A stretch of 64,000 nucleotides of DNA. Source: Candidatus Saccharimonadota bacterium (GTDB lineage: Bacteria > Patescibacteriota > Saccharimonadia > Saccharimonadales > Saccharimonadaceae). Shown one piece after another: positions 62,208-64,000 of the stretch (position 1 is its first letter; the number at the start of each line of letters is the position of its first letter). The translations under genes and the position numbers were made by a program. Location: NCBI GenBank assembly GCA_026395405.1, contig JAPLYU010000003.1:1-64000 (forward strand), in the 5' to 3' direction. The notes below the pieces were generated by a model. It had not been told where the DNA came from, made no database searches, and worked only from the letters and a program-made list of their open reading frames with translations.

Positions 62208-62858
62208 TTACAAAAAATCGGATAATTGCTGTGCTTCGTCAACGTTCCACTTATCAATTTCAGTGCGCCGAAGTTGGGTGCAATAGGCACCAACCTCTAA
62301 TGACCTGCCGATATCTTCGGCTAGACTGCGAATATAAGTTCCACTACTGACACGAGTCTTTATTTTAATAACAGGGTATGAATAGTTGACTATTTCAAGG
62401 GAGTAAACGGTAACTTGGCGCTTTGGCATTTCAATTTCTTCGCCAGCTCTGGCTAGTTTATATGCTCGTCGCCCACCGATTTTGATTGCACTGTAAATCG
62501 GAGGCTTTTGTGTAATTTCACCTGTAAATTTTTTAAGTGTCGATTCTATCTTTGCCTGGCTTGGTTTGACGCCAGAAACCTCGGTAATTTCGCCCTCTGG
62601 ATCGCCCGTCGTACTGGTTTGGCCCAGCCGAATTGTGGCTTCATATGTCTTATCCAATTTGCTGTATTTTCCTGCATTTTTGCACTCTTTACCAACAACC
62701 AATATCAGCAGACCAGTTGCAAAAGGGTCTAGTGTGCCGGTGTGCCCGACTTTTACTTTTTTGCCTTGTTTCTCTGTTAAGACTCTACGAATTCGCGCCA
62801 CAACCCCAAAACTGGTCATTCCTGCAGGTTTATCAATTAAAATAGTTCCATCTGTCAT
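62208..62858 (-). CDS. truB: tRNA pseudouridine(55) synthase
   Basis: TruB makes pseudouridine 55 in the T loop. The 216-aa protein has GTILIDKPAGMTSFGVVARIRR, KVGHTGTLDPFATGLLILVVGKECK with the catalytic Asp in GTLDPFATG, KTYEATIRLGQTSTTGDPEG, and KIKTRVSSGTYIRSLAEDIG. The C-terminal PUA domain of many TruBs is missing, giving a minimal form. A TATAAT ten bases before the ATG suggests a very short leader. It lies between rpsO and the DHH gene. Confidence 0.96.
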   Translation of the reverse strand: MTDGTILIDKPAGMTSFGVVARIRRVLTEKQGKKVKVGHTGTLDPFATGLLILVVGKECKNAGKYSKLDKTYEATIRLGQTSTTGDPEGEITEVSGVKPSQAKIESTLKKFTGEITQKPPIYSAIKIGGRRAYKLARAGEEIEMPKRQVTVYSLEIVNYSYPVIKIKTRVSSGTYIRSLAEDIGRSLEVGAYCTQLRRTEIDKWNVDEAQQLSDFL

Positions 62859-62894
62859 AGATAGTTAAATTATATCATCCAGTTTTTACTGAAG

Positions 62895-64000
62895 CTATTT
62901 TGTTGGAATCTGAAACTGGCTGGGATCATTTGGATTTGCAGGTGGTAATGTACTAGTAGGCGGTGGCGTTGTGCTAGTAGGTTCGGAGGTTCCCGGTCCC
63001 GTTGCTATATACTCAGTTGGCAAAGTCGAAAAATCAGGTAGTGGTGGCGGCAAAGGCAATCCTGCAGTAGGAGTTGGAACCTCAGGCGTTGGTGGCGGTG
63101 GTGGTACATCGACAGGTGCCGCAACAGTCGAAACGGTTGATGTTGGAGCCTCGTCGAAAATATCGACTATTTTCGTATCTTCTACGGCGGTTGCGCTGTT
63201 TATCGGATTAGGTTCAACCCCATCACCATCTGACCCTTCAAGATATGAATGGGATAATATTGTCTTGTTTTGTTGTCTTTCCAGTTCGCGCCTGGCATCT
63301 TCGGCCGCTTGATCTGACGTCGAGTTTAATATACCACCCAGCAATGGTTCTTCGGTTGGGCTGACTGGAGGGCTAGACATACCGCTAATAGTATCAGCCG
63401 GCTTTTCCGGTGTTGGTGGCAAAGTCGATGCCGGAGGCTCAGGTACTGGTTCGGCAACGGGTGGCTCTGGCTGATCTGGCGTGTCTTGCATTGGCTTGAA
63501 GCCTTCAATTGTTGGAGTAGTCATTACTTCTTCAATTTTAGGTTCAGGTTCAGGTTCGGGTTCAGGAGCAGAAACAGGCTCTGGCTCGGGTTCAGGTTCG
63601 GGTTCGGGTTCAGGTTCTGGCTCGTCATGAGAAATCTCTAAAGTGTCCTTAGGAGGCTCGGGCTCTTCCACAATAGGTTCTATCGGCTGATCTTTGTCGG
63701 ATTTAGCTGTCGCGATTTTTTCAACCGAAACTCTTGGTAGGGTGTTAATTTCGTGTGACTCTTGCAATTTTGCGGCAATCAATTGCTGGTCAGCACCGGC
63801 TGCCATTAATTGCGCCGCCAAAGTCATAACGTGTGATGATGTAAGATTATTGCTAAACCTATCGGTCGACGATACTATTCCAGTCAACAGCGCTGTTGCA
63901 ATTTGCTTGTCGACTGGCACTTTTTCGGTCTTTAAAGCATCAATTATGCCTGACACCATTTCGCTTTGACCACTTGATTTTTGATCTCGCCAGTCTAATC
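62895..64000 (-). CDS. DHH-family phosphoesterase C-terminal part with Pro/Glu-rich tail (5' end off window)
   Basis: The track starts at an internal ATG (63959), but the frame is open to the window edge (LDWRDQKSSGQSE before the Met), so the gene is cut at its 5' end. The first visible 60 residues (VDKQIATALLTGIVSSTDRFSNNLTSSHVMTLAAQLMAAGADQQLIAAKLQ) match the region following the DHH core in NrnA-like/bifunctional oligoribonuclease proteins. The remaining about 290 residues are low complexity: EPEPEPEPEP runs, then Pro/Thr/Ala-rich segments such as VPPPPPTPEVPTPT. The catalytic DHH motif itself is outside the window, so the activity cannot be checked. Confidence 0.8.
   Translation of the reverse strand, partial: LDWRDQKSSGQSEMVSGIIDALKTEKVPVDKQIATALLTGIVSSTDRFSNNLTSSHVMTLAAQLMAAGADQQLIAAKLQESHEINTLPRVSVEKIATAKSDKDQPIEPIVEEPEPPKDTLEISHDEPEPEPEPEPEPEPEPVSAPEPEPEPEPKIEEVMTTPTIEGFKPMQDTPDQPEPPVAEPVPEPPASTLPPTPEKPADTISGMSSPPVSPTEEPLLGGILNSTSDQAAEDARRELERQQNKTILSHSYLEGSDGDGVEPNPINSATAVEDTKIVDIFDEAPTSTVSTVAAPVDVPPPPPTPEVPTPTAGLPLPPPLPDFSTLPTEYIATGPGTSEPTSTTPPPTSTLPPANPNDPSQFQIPTK
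63540..63632 (-). repeat. in-frame Glu-Pro codon repeat in the DHH gene
   Basis: Tandem six-base units of the type ggttca/ggttcg (plus strand) encode two runs of alternating Glu and Pro separated by VSAP. Slippage at this site would change repeat number in multiples of two residues. Confidence 0.8.

Noticed and set aside
63540-63632. CRISPR-like or intergenic tandem repeat
   Set aside because: The six-base periodicity is in frame and encodes Glu-Pro repeats; there are no spacers.

Overview
The window is a contiguous piece of a Candidatus Saccharibacteria (TM7, Patescibacteria/CPR) chromosome. The main evidence is the 16S rRNA gene at the left edge. It contains exact matches to two classical TM7 oligonucleotide sites, as I remember them: the TM7905 probe site near 100-120 and the TM7-580F site near 448-466. 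Gene content agrees: compact genome, standard genetic code, no outer-membrane genes, a secretin-less type IV pilus locus, an N-terminal surface-protein leader I associate with Saccharibacteria, and many small lineage-specific membrane proteins.

Layout. 1-6.2 kb: 16S rRNA (5' part only), a DUF212/YuiD protein, gyrA and gyrB, all on the minus strand. 6.2-12.1 kb: an LPxTG-like surface protein and a partner membrane protein on plus, then a VirB4/TraD-like ATPase with two small genes on minus. 12.1-13.7 kb: an unusually long non-coding stretch with a candidate structured RNA, an AT-rich segment, a candidate sRNA and tmRNA. 13.7-16.4 kb: comM and infC-rpmI-rplT on plus. 16.4-17 kb: RNase P RNA preceded by a 6S-like RNA candidate. 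17-22.3 kb: M50 protease, rpmB, MBL protein, HTH regulator, miaA, an alkyltransferase-like gene and thrS. 22.3-25.5 kb: tRNA-Val, tRNA-Thr, tRNA-Asp, a 42-codon ORF, a processive family 2 glycosyltransferase and a SemiSWEET. 25.5-32 kb: PadR, NUDIX, tgt and queA (queuosine), a foldase, a PH-domain protein, tRNA-Arg and ndk. 32-33 kb: a Xer-type recombinase. 33-47.2 kb: the type IV pilus locus (four pilin-like genes, pilD, a main pilin candidate, pilC, pilT, pilB, an 84-aa gene, pilO, pilN, pilM, a large secreted protein and a membrane protein). 47.3-51.3 kb: ychF, then rpsF-ssb-rpsR-efp-2H phosphoesterase-tlyA. 51.4-64 kb: ftsK, RNase J, a family 4 uracil-DNA glycosylase, a pilin fused to an FGE/SUMF1-like head, pnp, a DUF2207 protein, rpsO, truB and a DHH-family gene running off the right edge.

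Expression signals are readable. Many promoters fit TTGnnn-N17-TAnnnT. About ten genes have a -10 hexamer only 6-8 nt before the start codon and no Shine-Dalgarno, which implies leaderless mRNAs. ssrA, rnpB, rpsF and pnp share an extended -10, TGGTATAAT. infC lacks any AUG/GUG/UUG in the required interval and seems to start at AUC behind a good Shine-Dalgarno.

The genes form three working groups: core information processing (gyrase, ribosomal proteins, IF-3, EF-P, tmRNA, RNase P, RNase J, PNPase, ThrRS, MiaA, TruB, Tgt/QueA), a cell-surface and host-contact apparatus (type IV pilus with several minor pilins and a lectin-like pilin, sortase-type surface protein, glycosyltransferase, DUF2207 protein), and a possible transport or DNA-transfer ATPase. 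All functional calls come from motif recognition in the given translations; no database search was run.
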